NCBI RefSeq assembly: GCF_001544015.1 | Contig: NZ_AP014924.1 | Location: forward strand, 3,162,001 to 3,226,000 | Length of the DNA: 64,000 nucleotides | Reading direction: 5' to 3' | DNA from: Limnochorda pilosa | GTDB taxonomy: Bacteria; Bacillota; Limnochordia; Limnochordales; Limnochordaceae | In this document: piece after piece, positions 34,041 to 43,500 of the stretch | How the letters are laid out: every line of letters starts with the position of its first letter | Numbering within the stretch: the first letter of the stretch is position 1 | Program-made: the position numbers and the translations under genes | The notes under the pieces: model-generated | What the model saw: only the letters and a program-made list of their open reading frames with translations | What the model was told of the DNA's origin: nothing | Database searches by the model: none

Positions 34041-34997
34041 ATGGGTTTGGCTGCCTCCCCTGAGCGGACCGACCTGGCGCTGGCCCTGGGGGGCGGCGCG
34101 CTGCGCGGCGTGGCGCACATCGGAGTCCTCCAGGTCCTGCACGAGCATGGGATCTACCCATCCATGGTCACGGGCACGTCGGCCGGAAGCCTGGTGGGCG
34201 CCTTCTATGCGGCCGGCATCGATCCCTACCACATGGCCGAGCTGACCCGCTCGCTCACCGCGGACGTCCTCGTCGACACCGACCTAGGCCCGCTCTCGCT
34301 CCTCCTCCTGAGCCAGCGGGTGGCCCTGGAGATGATCGGGCGCTCGGCCCGCACCCCCAGCGGCATCGCCGCCGGCCGCCGGCTGGAAGCCTGGATCCGG
34401 GAGAACCTGCCCGTGCCGGGGCTGGATCAACTTTCCTTACCTTTCGCGTGCGTGGCCGTGGACATACGCTCAGGAGAGCGGGTGATCCTTGGCGCCCGGC
34501 GCTTGTTCCCAGGGGAGCCCCCGTTGGGAACCGTCTTCCTCAGCGAGGAGGTCGCCGACACCGCCGCCGCGGTGCGGGCCAGCTCGTCCATTCCGTGGTT
34601 CTACGCGCCCAAGCGCATCGCCGGCAGGATCCTGGTGGACGGCGGCGTGGCCGAGCCCGTTCCCGCTCCCACCGCCCGATTGCTGGGGGCCCGGAAAGTG
34701 GCGGCGGTCGACGTGGCGCCCACCGAGGGGAACCACGGCGAGATCCAGGGCCTCACCCGCATCCTGGGGCGTTCCCTCAGCATCGGCACCGCGGTGATGA
34801 CCCGCCTGCAGCTCGAGCACGACGCGGACGTGGTGATCCACCCGCGCCTGCGCGACGCGCCCATGACCGAGTCGTCGGTGATCCCCGAGTACCTGGCGGC
34901 CGGCCGGGTGGCGGCCATGGCAGCCCTTCCCGCCCTGGAAGAGCTGCTCCGCCGGCCCTTGCGGCCCCGGCGGCGGTGGTTCGGGCTAGGGTCGTAG
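34041..34997 (+). CDS. Patatin-like phospholipase, RssA/NTE-like
   Basis: The 318-residue protein has the oxyanion loop LALGGGALRGVAHIGVL (about residues 14-30), the nucleophile Ser in GTSAGS (about residues 45-50) and the catalytic Asp in DGGVAEPVP. This order and wording match the RssA/NTE patatin group, unlike the first patatin in the window. The protein has no signal peptide. The ATG at 34041 follows only a G-rich stretch, and a TTG two codons later is possible. It is divergent from the lipid kinase gene with a 180-base gap. Confidence 0.85.
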   Translation: MGLAASPERTDLALALGGGALRGVAHIGVLQVLHEHGIYPSMVTGTSAGSLVGAFYAAGIDPYHMAELTRSLTADVLVDTDLGPLSLLLLSQRVALEMIGRSARTPSGIAAGRRLEAWIRENLPVPGLDQLSLPFACVAVDIRSGERVILGARRLFPGEPPLGTVFLSEEVADTAAAVRASSSIPWFYAPKRIAGRILVDGGVAEPVPAPTARLLGARKVAAVDVAPTEGNHGEIQGLTRILGRSLSIGTAVMTRLQLEHDADVVIHPRLRDAPMTESSVIPEYLAAGRVAAMAALPALEELLRRPLRPRRRWFGLGS

Positions 34998-35135
34998 GGC
35001 CCGTCAGGGTTCCCTGTCGGCATGAGAGCGGACCCACCGGTAGCGGCGACGGCGCGAGACCGATCGAGGTCGGCAGCGCATGGGTGCTTGGCGGCTGCGC
35101 CCGTTCGCGTCGGGTGCGGAGAGCCATCAGGTAGG

Positions 35136-35351
35136 TCAAGGGAGAAGCCCCACCCCCTGCTCCCGCGCCGCCTCCAGGAAGAAGTCCGCATGGCCCTCCT
35201 CCACCTGGAAGCGGCGGGAATCGGCATCGTAGGCAACCACACCGTACGCGAACCACTGGTTCTCCTCCAGCCACCGCAGGAGGCGGCTCACCGCCTCGTC
35301 GGGGACGTGGGCGGGCACGGGGAGCGAGCGCATGGCACTCGAGCCGGCCAC
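35136..35351 (-). CDS. 71-residue protein of unknown function
   Basis: A GTG two bases after the serine hydrolase stop is preceded by GGAGGAGGG at ideal distance and opens a 71-codon frame. The product contains DEAVSRLLRWLEENQWFAYGVVAYDADSRRF, a compact alpha-beta pattern, with no membrane segment. An ATG six codons further in is the alternative start. No family is recognised. Coupling to the serine hydrolase suggests they work together or are at least co-expressed. Confidence 0.6.
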   Translation of the reverse strand: MAGSSAMRSLPVPAHVPDEAVSRLLRWLEENQWFAYGVVAYDADSRRFQVEEGHADFFLEAAREQGVGLLP

Positions 35352-35353
35352 GG

Positions 35354-36220
35354 CTATCCCTCCTCCCCGGGCCCCAGCCAGTGGTCGAAGACGAGCCTGG
35401 AGGCCCGGGCCACCACGGTCTCGCCCTCGTTCTGGTAGGCGAAGCCCCGGTCCCGGGAGTCCTTGGTCATCACCGCCACCGCGTAGGCGCCGTGGGAGGT
35501 GCTGATGATCCCCACGTCGTTCCGCACGCCCGCGATGGAGCCGCTCTTGGACTGGATGCGGAGGTCCGAGGTTCCGTCTTCGACCGCGTCCAGGTCGTAG
35601 CCCAGCTCGCGGCCCAGGACAGAGAAGTGCTGCCGGCCCAGGATCTCCAGCACCTGCTCGCATCCGGCCTCGGAGAGGATCTGGTGCCGGTGGAGGGCGG
35701 TGAGGAGCTCCACCATGTCCGCCGGCGAGACGGTGGACCGGCGACCCTCCCGCTGGGCCGGGGTCTGGCGCTCGGGCGGCGCCAGGAGCGGCCCGGCCAG
35801 GTAGGTCTGCCGGAGCCCCCATGCCTGCGCCGACGCGTTGACCGCCTCGATCCCCACCCGCTCCATGACCATGTTGGTGGCCGTGTTGTCGCTCACCACG
35901 ATCATGAGCGTGAGCAGGTCCCGCAGGGTGGGCTCGAGGCCGGGCTCCAGCTCCTTCAGCACCCCGCTGCCGCCCACCTGGTCCTCCGTGCGAAGGGGGA
36001 CGCGCCGGGCGAGGTCCAGCCGGCCTTCCTCGGCCTGCCGGAAGGCCTCCACCAGGATGGGCAGCTTGATGACGCTGGCCGCCGGGAAGGTCTCGGCCGC
36101 CCGGAAGGAGAGCGCGGGGCGGCGGGCGGGGCGTCCGGACAACCCCCGGGCTGCCACGGCCAGCGTTCCGCTGAAGCCTGCGTCGAGCTCGGTGAGCTCA
36201 TCGTAGATGCTGCGCATCAT
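35354..36220 (-). CDS. Class A beta-lactamase-like serine hydrolase without signal peptide
   Basis: The 288-residue protein has the penicillin-interacting motifs: S-x-x-K in ASVIK (about residues 47-51), SDN in VVSDNTATN and KSG in SKSGSIAG. This suggests a serine acyl-enzyme hydrolase of the beta-lactamase/transpeptidase fold. Start at 36220 (GGGAGG 8 bases upstream) gives MMRSIYDELTELDAG, with no signal peptide, so it should be cytosolic. Such enzymes often act as esterases or amidases rather than beta-lactamases. Whether it hydrolyses beta-lactams is not indicated. Confidence 0.82.
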   Translation of the reverse strand: MMRSIYDELTELDAGFSGTLAVAARGLSGRPARRPALSFRAAETFPAASVIKLPILVEAFRQAEEGRLDLARRVPLRTEDQVGGSGVLKELEPGLEPTLRDLLTLMIVVSDNTATNMVMERVGIEAVNASAQAWGLRQTYLAGPLLAPPERQTPAQREGRRSTVSPADMVELLTALHRHQILSEAGCEQVLEILGRQHFSVLGRELGYDLDAVEDGTSDLRIQSKSGSIAGVRNDVGIISTSHGAYAVAVMTKDSRDRGFAYQNEGETVVARASRLVFDHWLGPGEEG

Positions 36221-36287
36221 GGGCACGACCTCCCGTGGATGCTCCTCGCGTGCAGGGCCCCGGCGGTCTCGCAAGCGGTACTGCCCT

Positions 36288-37370
36288 TCAGGAGCCGCTT
36301 GCGCCCTGCCGAGGGTGGAGCTGCTCGATCCGGTTCTCGAACTCAGCCCGCAGCATGGCGCGGGTGGTCTCAGGAACGAAGGCCGCTTCCACCCCGTTCA
36401 GGGCCAGGCGGGCGAGCCGGTCGAAGTCCAGCTCGAAGACTCCCGCGGCCAGGGACCACTCGCCAGCGAGCTCGATGCGGGAGACGCCGGGGTCGTCGGA
36501 GTTGAGGGTGACGGGCACGCCCTCGGCCAGGAAGCGGCCGAAGGGATGGTCCTGAAGGCGGCGGACCGCACCTGTCTGCAGGTTGCTGGTGAGGCACGAC
36601 TCAATCCAGATCCGGTGCTCCCGCAGGTGGTCGAGCAGCGCAGGATCCTCCACGGCCCGGGTGCCGTGGCCGATGCGCCACGCCCCCAGCTCCCGCACCG
36701 CCACCCAGACGGCCTCCGGCCCCGCGGCCTCGCCGGCGTGGATGGTGACGGCCAGCCCTGCATCCCGCGCCCTTCGGAAGATGGGGACGTAGAGCTCCGG
36801 TGGATAGGCGGTCTCGTCACCCGCCAGGTCGACCCCGGCCACCCCGTGATCCCGGTAGCGCGCGGCCAGCTCCACCACCTGCCGGTTCTCCTCCTCGGGC
36901 CGTCCCCGCATCACCACCAGGATCAGGCGGGCCAGAATGGGCCACTGCCGGCCGGCCTCCTGGATCCCCTGAAGGATGGCCTCCACGACCTGCTCCAAGG
37001 TCAAGCCGCCCTCGGTGTGGAGCCAGGGGGCCGCCCGCAGCTCGGCGTAGCGGACGCCCGAGCGGTGGGCGTCCTCCAGAGCCTCACGGGTGATGCGGCG
37101 GAGTGCCGCCTCCGTCTGGGTCACCCGGTTGATGACGGGGAAGCGGGTGAGGAATTCGGCCAGGCTGCGGACGCCGGGTCCCACCGTGATCGCCCGCTCC
37201 GCCTCTTCCAGGGTGAGGCCGTCGCCGCTGGGAAGGGCTCGGGCCAGCTCCACGTACGTCTGCGGGCGGAGCGCCCCATCCAGGTGGAGGTGCAGGTCGG
37301 CCTTGGGCAACGCGCGAAGGACGGGGGCCACCGGCGTTGCCGTCCCCTGGTGCACCGGACCCTCTGACAT
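36288..37370 (-). CDS. add: Adenosine deaminase
   Basis: The 360-residue amidohydrolase has the metal motif KADLHLHLDGALRP (about residues 23-36), later TIHAGE, the GHGTR loop with His, and NSDDPG with the terminal metal Asp. These are the conserved zinc and catalytic residues of adenosine and adenine deaminases, which release ammonia in purine salvage. The sequence between strands is normal for the adenosine group, but adenine or 6-aminopurine derivatives are possible. GGAGGAGG lies upstream of the ATG at 37370. It follows the malic enzyme gene on the same strand behind a long palindrome. Confidence 0.88.
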   Translation of the reverse strand: MSEGPVHQGTATPVAPVLRALPKADLHLHLDGALRPQTYVELARALPSGDGLTLEEAERAITVGPGVRSLAEFLTRFPVINRVTQTEAALRRITREALEDAHRSGVRYAELRAAPWLHTEGGLTLEQVVEAILQGIQEAGRQWPILARLILVVMRGRPEEENRQVVELAARYRDHGVAGVDLAGDETAYPPELYVPIFRRARDAGLAVTIHAGEAAGPEAVWVAVRELGAWRIGHGTRAVEDPALLDHLREHRIWIESCLTSNLQTGAVRRLQDHPFGRFLAEGVPVTLNSDDPGVSRIELAGEWSLAAGVFELDFDRLARLALNGVEAAFVPETTRAMLRAEFENRIEQLHPRQGASGS

Positions 37371-37463
37371 GGAACTCGTCGCCTCCTCCATCCCTCGGGC
37401 CCATGCCTGCAGGGCGGGCGCGGCAGGGTCGGGCGCGGAGGTCGTGCTCGGCCCCAGGTACGC

Positions 37464-37491
37464 CCCGGGGCCGCAGCGCTGCGGCCCCGGG
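37464..37491. repeat. 28-bp perfect palindrome between maeB and add
   Basis: CCCGGGGCCGCAG and CTGCGGCCCCGGG meet around a central CG, giving a 28-bp perfect inverted repeat. It lies in the 148-base gap after the malic enzyme stop. There is no T-run on either strand, so it is not a classic intrinsic terminator; it could be a strong RNA hairpin that stabilises or ends the upstream message. Confidence 0.6.
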
Positions 37492-37518
37492 CTTCGATCA
37501 CGGCTGTCCCCGATGCTT

Positions 37519-39816
37519 CTACAGCCGCCCCGCCGCCTCCTGCATCTCGGGATGGCGGGCGGCCCGCTCCATCTCCTGCGCGTCCATGACGGCCACGCAG
37601 GCGATGTTGACGATGTCTTCCACATCGTCGCCCCGCTGCAGCACGTGGACGGACTTGCGGGTGCCCATCAGGATGGGCCCGATGGCTTCGGCGCCGCCCA
37701 GGCGCTGGAGGAGCTTGTACGCGATGTTGGCGGAGCTGAGATCCGGGAAGACCAGGACGTTGGCGCCGCCCTTGAGAGCCGAGAAGGGATACTCGCTCTC
37801 GAGGATCTCGGGCACCACCGCGGTATCGGCCTGCATCTCACCGTCCACGGCCAGATCCGGCCTCCGGTCGCGCACGAGCTCGGTGGCCAAGCGCACCTTC
37901 TCCGCCAGCGGGTGCGGCGTGGAGCCGAAGTTGGAGAAGGAGAGCATGGCGATGCGGGGTTTGACGCCAAGCATCTTCGCCCGCTCGGCCGCGAGGATGG
38001 CGATGTCGGCCAGCTCCTCCGCCGTCGGCTCGACGTTCACCGTGGCATCGGTGAAGAAGAAGGCCTTGTCGTCCAGCACCATCAGGTAAAGGCCGGCCAC
38101 CCGGCCGACCCCCGGCCGCGTCTTGATGATCTGCAGCGCAGGGCGCAGCACCTCGGGATAGTGGTAGGTGAGGCCGGCCACGAACGCGTCCGCGTCGCCC
38201 ACCTCCACCATCAACGGCCCGAAGACGTTCCCCTGCCGAGCCAGCTTCCGGGCCTCCCGCAGGGTGACGCCCTTCCGTTGGCGCATCTGGTAGTAGCGCT
38301 CGACGTAGGCCTCGAAGCGCGGGTGCCGCTCGGGACAGATGACGGTGAGTTGCCCGTTGATCCCGAGCCCGTGGGCGGTTGCCGTCACCACGTCCGGGTT
38401 CCCCAGGAGGATCGGCTGGGCGAGCCCTTCATCCCGGAGGATGGCGGCGGCCCGGATGATCTTGGGCTCCTCGCCCTCGGAGAAGACGACCCGCTTGGGA
38501 CTCTGCTGGGCCCGGTGCATGATGAAGTGCTTCACCTGGCGCGCCTTGCCGAAGCGGGTCTCCAGACGCTCCCGGTACTCGTCCAGGTCGACGTGGAGCC
38601 GCGCCACGCCCGTCTCCATCGCGGCCTGGGCCACCGCCGGCGCCTCCCAGGTGAGAACCCGGGGATCCAGCGCCTTGGGGATCAGGTAGTCCGGACCGAA
38701 GCGCATCTGCTCCACCCCGTAGGCCCGGAGGACCACGTCGGGCACCTCCTCGCGGGCCAGGTTGGCCAGGGCGCGGGCGGCGGCGACCTTCATCGCGTCG
38801 TTGATGGCCCGGGCCCGCACGTCGAGCGCCCCCCGGAAGATGAAGGGGAAGCCCAGCACGTTGTTCACCTGGTTGGGGTAGTCGCTGCGGCCCGTGGCCA
38901 CCAGCGCGTCGGGACGGGCCTCGCGGGCCACCTCGTAGGGGATCTCCGGATCCGGGTTGGCCAGCGGCATGATCATGGGCCGCTCGGCCATGCGCTTCGC
39001 CATCTCGGCGGTGACCACGTTGGCGATGGACAGGCCGAGGAAGACGTCGGCCCCTTCCAGCGCCTCCGCCAGGGTGCGCCGGTTGGTGTCGGCAGCGTAC
39101 GCCTCCTTGAAGGGGTTCATCCCCTCGGTGCGGCCCTTGTAGATGACCCCCTTGGAGTCGCACATGAGGATGTTCTCACGCCGCAGGCCCAGGTTGACGA
39201 AGAAGTCCGCGCACGCGATGGCCGATGCGCCGGCGCCGTTGATCACCAGGCGGACCTGGTCGATGGCCTTGCCCACCACCTCCAGGCCGTTGAGCAGGGC
39301 GGCACCCGAGATGATGGCCGTCCCGTGCTGGTCGTCGTGGAAGACGGGGATCTCCATCTCCGCCTTCAACCGGCGTTCGATCTCGAAGCACTCGGGCGCC
39401 TTGATGTCCTCCAGGTTGATGCCCCCGAAGGTGGGCTCGAGCGCCTTGACGATCCGGATCACGTCCTCGGGATCCGGCGCGTCGATCTCCAGGTCGAAGA
39501 CGTCGATGTCCGCAAACCGCTTGAAGAGGACCCCCTTGCCCTCCATCACGGGCTTGCCTGCCAGAGCCCCCACGTTGCCCAGGCCCAACACCGCCGTGCC
39601 GTTGGACACGACGGCCACCAGGTTGCCCCGGGCGGTGTAGTCGAAGGCCTTGTCGGGATCCTTCTCGATCTCCCGCACCGGCTCGGCCACGCCCGGGGTG
39701 TACGCGAGCGACAGGTCGCGCTGGGTCGCGCACGGCTTGGTGACCCGCAGCTCGATCTTGCCAGGACGTCCCTTGGAGTGGTACTCCAGGGCCTCCTCGC
39801 GGAGGATTTTGGCCAC
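37519..39816 (-). CDS. maeB: NADP-type malic enzyme with C-terminal phosphotransacetylase-like domain
   Basis: The 765-residue enzyme decarboxylates malate to pyruvate with reduction of NAD(P). The catalytic half (residues 1-430) has [38 protein letters not shown] and the nucleotide site NGAGASAIA. The second half resembles phosphate acetyltransferase ([48 protein letters not shown]) and in MaeB enzymes has a regulatory role with acetyl-CoA. The GTG at 39816 ([13 protein letters not shown]) fits the family start and has GGGGGG upstream. An alternative ATG near 39882 would add 22 residues unlike the family. Confidence 0.95.
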   Translation of the reverse strand: MAKILREEALEYHSKGRPGKIELRVTKPCATQRDLSLAYTPGVAEPVREIEKDPDKAFDYTARGNLVAVVSNGTAVLGLGNVGALAGKPVMEGKGVLFKRFADIDVFDLEIDAPDPEDVIRIVKALEPTFGGINLEDIKAPECFEIERRLKAEMEIPVFHDDQHGTAIISGAALLNGLEVVGKAIDQVRLVINGAGASAIACADFFVNLGLRRENILMCDSKGVIYKGRTEGMNPFKEAYAADTNRRTLAEALEGADVFLGLSIANVVTAEMAKRMAERPMIMPLANPDPEIPYEVAREARPDALVATGRSDYPNQVNNVLGFPFIFRGALDVRARAINDAMKVAAARALANLAREEVPDVVLRAYGVEQMRFGPDYLIPKALDPRVLTWEAPAVAQAAMETGVARLHVDLDEYRERLETRFGKARQVKHFIMHRAQQSPKRVVFSEGEEPKIIRAAAILRDEGLAQPILLGNPDVVTATAHGLGINGQLTVICPERHPRFEAYVERYYQMRQRKGVTLREARKLARQGNVFGPLMVEVGDADAFVAGLTYHYPEVLRPALQIIKTRPGVGRVAGLYLMVLDDKAFFFTDATVNVEPTAEELADIAILAAERAKMLGVKPRIAMLSFSNFGSTPHPLAEKVRLATELVRDRRPDLAVDGEMQADTAVVPEILESEYPFSALKGGANVLVFPDLSSANIAYKLLQRLGGAEAIGPILMGTRKSVHVLQRGDDVEDIVNIACVAVMDAQEMERAARHPEMQEAAGRL

Positions 39817-39881
39817 GTCGTTCCCCCCTAGCTCCTGCAGGATCGCGCTCCCGCAGGGTAAGACCCCCTGCACTATTCTCA

Positions 39882-39895
39882 TCCTGTATACAGGA
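39882..39895. promoter_or_regulatory. 14-bp palindrome TCCTGTATACAGGA upstream of maeB
   Basis: This perfect inverted repeat lies about 65 bases before the malic enzyme start and 59 bases before the birA -35 element. The TGTATACA core resembles operators of GntR-family regulators. It could control maeB, birA or both; no GntR gene is present in the window. Confidence 0.4.
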
Positions 39896-39953
39896 ATCCT
39901 TTGGCGGCTCCGGCAGGTTCCGGTGGTACGTCACCTGCGCGTCCCACGACTGG

Positions 39954-39982
39954 TTGACAAACCCACCCGCCCGCCTTATCCT
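39954..39982 (+). promoter_or_regulatory. Predicted promoter of the birA-bioY operon
   Basis: TTGACA (39954-39959, perfect) and TATCCT (39977-39982) are 17 bases apart. The coding start at 40027 is about 38 nt from the expected transcript start. No inverted repeat typical of a BirA operator was recognised here. Confidence 0.65.
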
Positions 39983-40026
39983 GGGAGCGTGATTCTGGAC
40001 CCAGCTCGGTGTGGAGGAGGTTCCCG

Positions 40027-41028
40027 GTGGAGACGGTCGTCCTGGTCCTCCAGTCCCTCAAGGCGGCGCGGGGCGGCTGGGTCTCCGGAGAAGCGTTGGC
40101 GTCCTCCCTGGGGCTTTCCCGGAACGCCGTCTGGAAAGCGGTGAACGCGCTCCGCCGCCGGGGCTACGCGGTGGCGGCCAGCCCCCGCCGGGGCTACCGG
40201 CTTGCGGCCGCTCCGGACCAACCCCTGCCCGAGGAGGTCTTCCCGGACCCCGTTCCAGAGCTCGTCGGCCTCGAGCCGGGCTCCACGTTCCACCTGGAAT
40301 ACTTCCCCGAACTGCCCTCCACGAACGACCATCTCCGGCGGCTGGGCCGGCAGGGGGCGCCCGAAGGAACGGTGGTGGTCGCCGAGCAGCAGACGGCCGG
40401 CCGGGGGCGGCGGGGGCGGGAGTGGGCATCGCCCCCCGGGCTGGGTCTCTGGCTTTCCGTGCTGCTCCGCCCACCCCTTCCCGCCCGCGACGCACCCCTC
40501 CTGGCCTTGATGGCGGCCGCGGCGGTCCGTGCAGCCGCGGAGCAGGTCGCCGCTGTGGACGCGCGGGTGAAGTGGCCCAACGACGTGATGGTCCCTCAAG
40601 GGAAGGTCTGTGGGGTGCTGGCCGAGCTGGATGCCGAGCTGGACCGGATCCGGGCCTGCATCCTGGGCGTGGGCCTCAACGTGAACCAGACCGCCTCGGA
40701 CTTCCCGCCCCATCTGGCCGGGAAGGCCGCCTCGCTGCGAATGGCCGCAGGGCGCCCCGTGCACCGGGCGGAGCTCCTGCGATGGGTCCTGCGCCACCTG
40801 GGGGCCCGCTACCGCCAGGTGCTGGTCGAGGGCTTCGAGCCGTTGCTCGAGGAGGTGCGGGCCTTCTCGGCCACCCTGGGGCGGCCCGTGACCGTGGAGG
40901 AGGCCGATCGAACCTGGCCCGGCCTGGCCGAAGACCTGGCGCCCGACGGGGCGCTCCTGGTGCGGCCGGCATCGGGAGGTGCCCCGGTCGCCGTTTACGC
41001 GGCGGACGTCTCCATCCGGCCGGCATGA
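40027..41028 (+). CDS. birA: Bifunctional biotin ligase/repressor
   Basis: The 333-residue protein has an N-terminal winged-helix DNA-binding domain (SGEALASSLGLSRNAVWKAVNALRRRGY, about residues 20-48), then the ligase core with STNDHLRR, the biotinyl-adenylate loop AGRGRRGREW (about residues 124-133), KWPNDVM and GLNVNQ, then a C-terminal SH3-like domain. It attaches biotin to carboxylases and can repress biotin genes. The GTG at 40027 is chosen because GGAGGAGG precedes it; a GTG six codons earlier overlaps that site. It directly precedes bioY and the ECF genes. Confidence 0.95.
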   Translation: METVVLVLQSLKAARGGWVSGEALASSLGLSRNAVWKAVNALRRRGYAVAASPRRGYRLAAAPDQPLPEEVFPDPVPELVGLEPGSTFHLEYFPELPSTNDHLRRLGRQGAPEGTVVVAEQQTAGRGRRGREWASPPGLGLWLSVLLRPPLPARDAPLLALMAAAAVRAAAEQVAAVDARVKWPNDVMVPQGKVCGVLAELDAELDRIRACILGVGLNVNQTASDFPPHLAGKAASLRMAAGRPVHRAELLRWVLRHLGARYRQVLVEGFEPLLEEVRAFSATLGRPVTVEEADRTWPGLAEDLAPDGALLVRPASGGAPVAVYAADVSIRPA

Positions 41029-41114
41029 GCCTGCCCGGCAGGACGACGGAACCGCCCGGACCGCGGGAACGCCGCGCGTGCCCGCGGCGGCAGGACCATC
41101 GGGAGGTGATGCTC

Positions 41115-41738
41115 GTGCCTTCGTCGGATCTTGTCCCGGAGCGCTCGCGGCAACCAAGCCCCGCGCCCGGCGCCCCGACCAGGACCTTGGCCCGTGCCGC
41201 CCTCTTCGCGGCGCTCACCGCGGCCCTGGCCCACGTAAGCCTGCCGCTTCCCTTCTCACCCGTCCCCCTGACGGGGCAGACCTTCGGCCTGATGCTCTCG
41301 GGCCTCCTGCTGGGAGCCCGGTGGGGGGCTCTTGCGCAGGGGGCCTATCTCCTGATGGGGGCATCGGGGCTGCCGGTCTTCGCTGGTGGCGCCGCCGGCC
41401 TGGGCGTGCTGGCCGGACCCACCGGCGGCTACCTTCTGGGGCACGTGGTGGGCGCCTTCGTCGTGGGCTGGGTCGCCCAGCGGCTGCCCGGCGCGGGCCG
41501 CATCCGGGCCGTGGCCGCCGCGCTTGCGGGCGGGGTGGGCGTGGTCTACGCCCTGGGCGTGCTCCAGCTCGCCCTGGTGACCGGCATGGGCTGGAAGGCG
41601 GCGCTCCTGGCCGGGGCCCTTCCCTTCCTGCCGGGCGACGTGCTGAAGGCGCTGGTGGCCGCACTGGCCGCCGAGCGGCTCACCGCCGCGGTACCGCACC
41701 TGGCGGGCGGCCCCCTCCGCACGCCGGAAGGCTCGTGA
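41115..41738 (+). CDS. bioY: Biotin-specific S component of an ECF transporter
   Basis: The 207-residue protein has six hydrophobic segments and the family marks PFSPVPLTGQTFGLMLSGLLLGARWG, GASGLPVF and GPTGGYLLGHVVGAF. BioY binds biotin in the membrane and needs an ECF energising module for efficient uptake. The GTG at 41115 is preferred because GGGAGG is 8 bases upstream; the ATG at 41109 lies too close to it. The C-terminal GTGA overlaps the next gene. Confidence 0.93.
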   Translation: MPSSDLVPERSRQPSPAPGAPTRTLARAALFAALTAALAHVSLPLPFSPVPLTGQTFGLMLSGLLLGARWGALAQGAYLLMGASGLPVFAGGAAGLGVLAGPTGGYLLGHVVGAFVVGWVAQRLPGAGRIRAVAAALAGGVGVVYALGVLQLALVTGMGWKAALLAGALPFLPGDVLKALVAALAAERLTAAVPHLAGGPLRTPEGS

Positions 41739-42619
41739 CCGGCGTGCTTCCTGCCACCGGCGAGCCCTTCCTCAAGGCGGAGGGCGTGCACCACGCCTAC
41801 CCCGGGCCGGGCGGTCCCATCCCTTCCCTCCGGGGGGTCACCCTCACCGTCGCCCGGGGGGAGTGGGTGGCGGTGGCGGGTCCCAACGGATCGGGTAAGT
41901 CCACCCTGGCCCGGATTCTGGGAGGCCTCACGGCGTGGGACGCCGGCCAGGTCTGGGTGGGCGGCGAGCCGCTCACCCCCGGCCGCCCACCGCTCCGGCC
42001 GCGGGTGGGTCTGGTCTTTCAGGACCCGGAGAGCCAGGTGGTGGGCTCCACCGTGGAGGAGGACGTCGCCTTCGGCCCGGAGAACCTGGGCCTCCCGCCG
42101 GAGGAGATCGAGCGGCGGGTGGCGGCGGCCGTGGAGGCCGTGGGCCTGGCCGGCCTCCGCCGCCGCCCCACCCGGCAACTCTCCGGCGGGCAGCGGCAAC
42201 GCCTGGCCGTGGCGGGCGCCCTGGCCATGGAGCCCGACGCACTGGTCCTGGACGAGCCCACCTCCATGCTGGACCCCCGAGGCCGCCGCGAGGTGCTGGC
42301 CGCCGTCCTGGGGCTGGTGCGGCGCCGGCGGCTTGCGGTCCTCTGGACCACCCACCTGCTGGACGAAGCGCTCCTGGCCCACCGCCTGCTGGTGCTGAGC
42401 CGGGGCCGGGTGGTGGCGGACGGGGCCCCCGCAGCGCTCCTGGCAAGCCACGGCGACCTTCTGGAGGGCTGGGGGCTGCGGGCGCCCGCCCTCATCCGGC
42501 TGGCCGAGGGCCTGCGCCAGGCGGGCGTGGCGGTACCCGAGCAGGCGAGCACCGTGGAGGCCGTGGCCGGCGCCGTGGCGCGGGCGTGGCGCTCCCGTCT
42601 CCGGGGGCGGGTCCCGTGA
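41735..42619 (+). CDS. ecfA1: ECF transporter ATPase A1
   Basis: The 294-residue ATPase has Walker A GPNGSGKST (about residues 49-57), the Q-loop in FQDPESQVVGSTVEEDVAFGPENLGLP, signature LSGGQRQR and Walker B LVLDEPTSMLD. The VAFGPENLGLP segment is typical of EcfA proteins, which power ECF vitamin transporters as an EcfA1-EcfA2 pair. The start overlaps bioY by 4 nt (GTGA). The C-terminal 60 residues are family-like. Confidence 0.94.
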   Translation: MTGVLPATGEPFLKAEGVHHAYPGPGGPIPSLRGVTLTVARGEWVAVAGPNGSGKSTLARILGGLTAWDAGQVWVGGEPLTPGRPPLRPRVGLVFQDPESQVVGSTVEEDVAFGPENLGLPPEEIERRVAAAVEAVGLAGLRRRPTRQLSGGQRQRLAVAGALAMEPDALVLDEPTSMLDPRGRREVLAAVLGLVRRRRLAVLWTTHLLDEALLAHRLLVLSRGRVVADGAPAALLASHGDLLEGWGLRAPALIRLAEGLRQAGVAVPEQASTVEAVAGAVARAWRSRLRGRVP

Positions 42620-43500
42620 TCGAGCTCCGGGCGGTAAGTCACACCTATCCTTCCGAGGGGAAAGCGTCCCGGCCGGCCCTGCGGGAGGTGAGCCTCCGGA
42701 TGGGCCGGTCCGAGGCCGTGGCCCTGATGGGTGCCACCGGGGCCGGCAAGTCCACCCTCGCCCAGGTGATGGCGGGGTTGATCCGTCCCACCTCCGGCGA
42801 GGCCCTCTGGGACCGGATGCCGGCCTACGCTGCCCTCCGGGGGCGTCCCGAGCCCGGCCGCCGGAGCCATCCGAAGGAACCGGCGCGCCTTCCCGTGGCC
42901 TACCTCTTCCAGTACCCGGAGCACCAGCTCTTCGAGGCGACGGTCTTCGACGACGTGGCCTTCGGCCCGCGCAACCTGGGCCTGCCGCCGGGAGAGGTGG
43001 AGGACCGGGTGGGCCGGGCCCTGGAGGCCGTGGGGCTCGACCCGGCCACGGTGGCCGGGCGGTCGCCCTTCGCCCTCTCGGGGGGCGAGCAGCGCCGGGC
43101 GGCCCTGGCCGGCGTGTTGGCCCTGGAGCCCGAGGTCCTGGTGCTCGACGAGCCCACCGCCGGGCTGGACCCTGCCGCGGCCGAGGCCCTGATGCGGCTG
43201 CTGGACCGGCTTCACCGGAAAGGAACGGGGCTGGTGGTGGTCACCCACCGCATGGAGGAGGTGGTGGGGCTGGTCAACCGGCTGCTGGTGCTCCATCAGG
43301 GTAGGCTCGCCCTGGACGCTTCGCCCGTGGAGGCCGTGGCCGACCCCGCCCGCCTGGCCGCCCTGGCGGTGGACCCGCCCACGGCGGCGCGGCTCGCGGC
43401 CCGCCTGCGGGAGCGCGGCCTGCCGCTGCCGGCCCACCTCCTGGACGTGGAGCCGACGCTGGAGGCCATCGCCCGCCTGCTTCGGGGGAAGGAGCCGTGA
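42616..43500 (+). CDS. ecfA2: ECF transporter ATPase A2
   Basis: The 294-residue paralog has Walker A GATGAGKST (about residues 39-47), FQYPEHQLFEATVFDDVAFGPRNLGLP, LSGGEQRR and LVLDEPTAGLD. FQYPEHQLFE is characteristic of EcfA2, so the two ATPases form the expected pair. A 20-residue insertion after the second strand (ALRGRPEPGRRSHPKEPAR) is unusual. It overlaps ecfA1 by 4 nt (GTGA) and ecfT by 4 nt. Confidence 0.94.
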   Translation: MIELRAVSHTYPSEGKASRPALREVSLRMGRSEAVALMGATGAGKSTLAQVMAGLIRPTSGEALWDRMPAYAALRGRPEPGRRSHPKEPARLPVAYLFQYPEHQLFEATVFDDVAFGPRNLGLPPGEVEDRVGRALEAVGLDPATVAGRSPFALSGGEQRRAALAGVLALEPEVLVLDEPTAGLDPAAAEALMRLLDRLHRKGTGLVVVTHRMEEVVGLVNRLLVLHQGRLALDASPVEAVADPARLAALAVDPPTAARLAARLRERGLPLPAHLLDVEPTLEAIARLLRGKEP

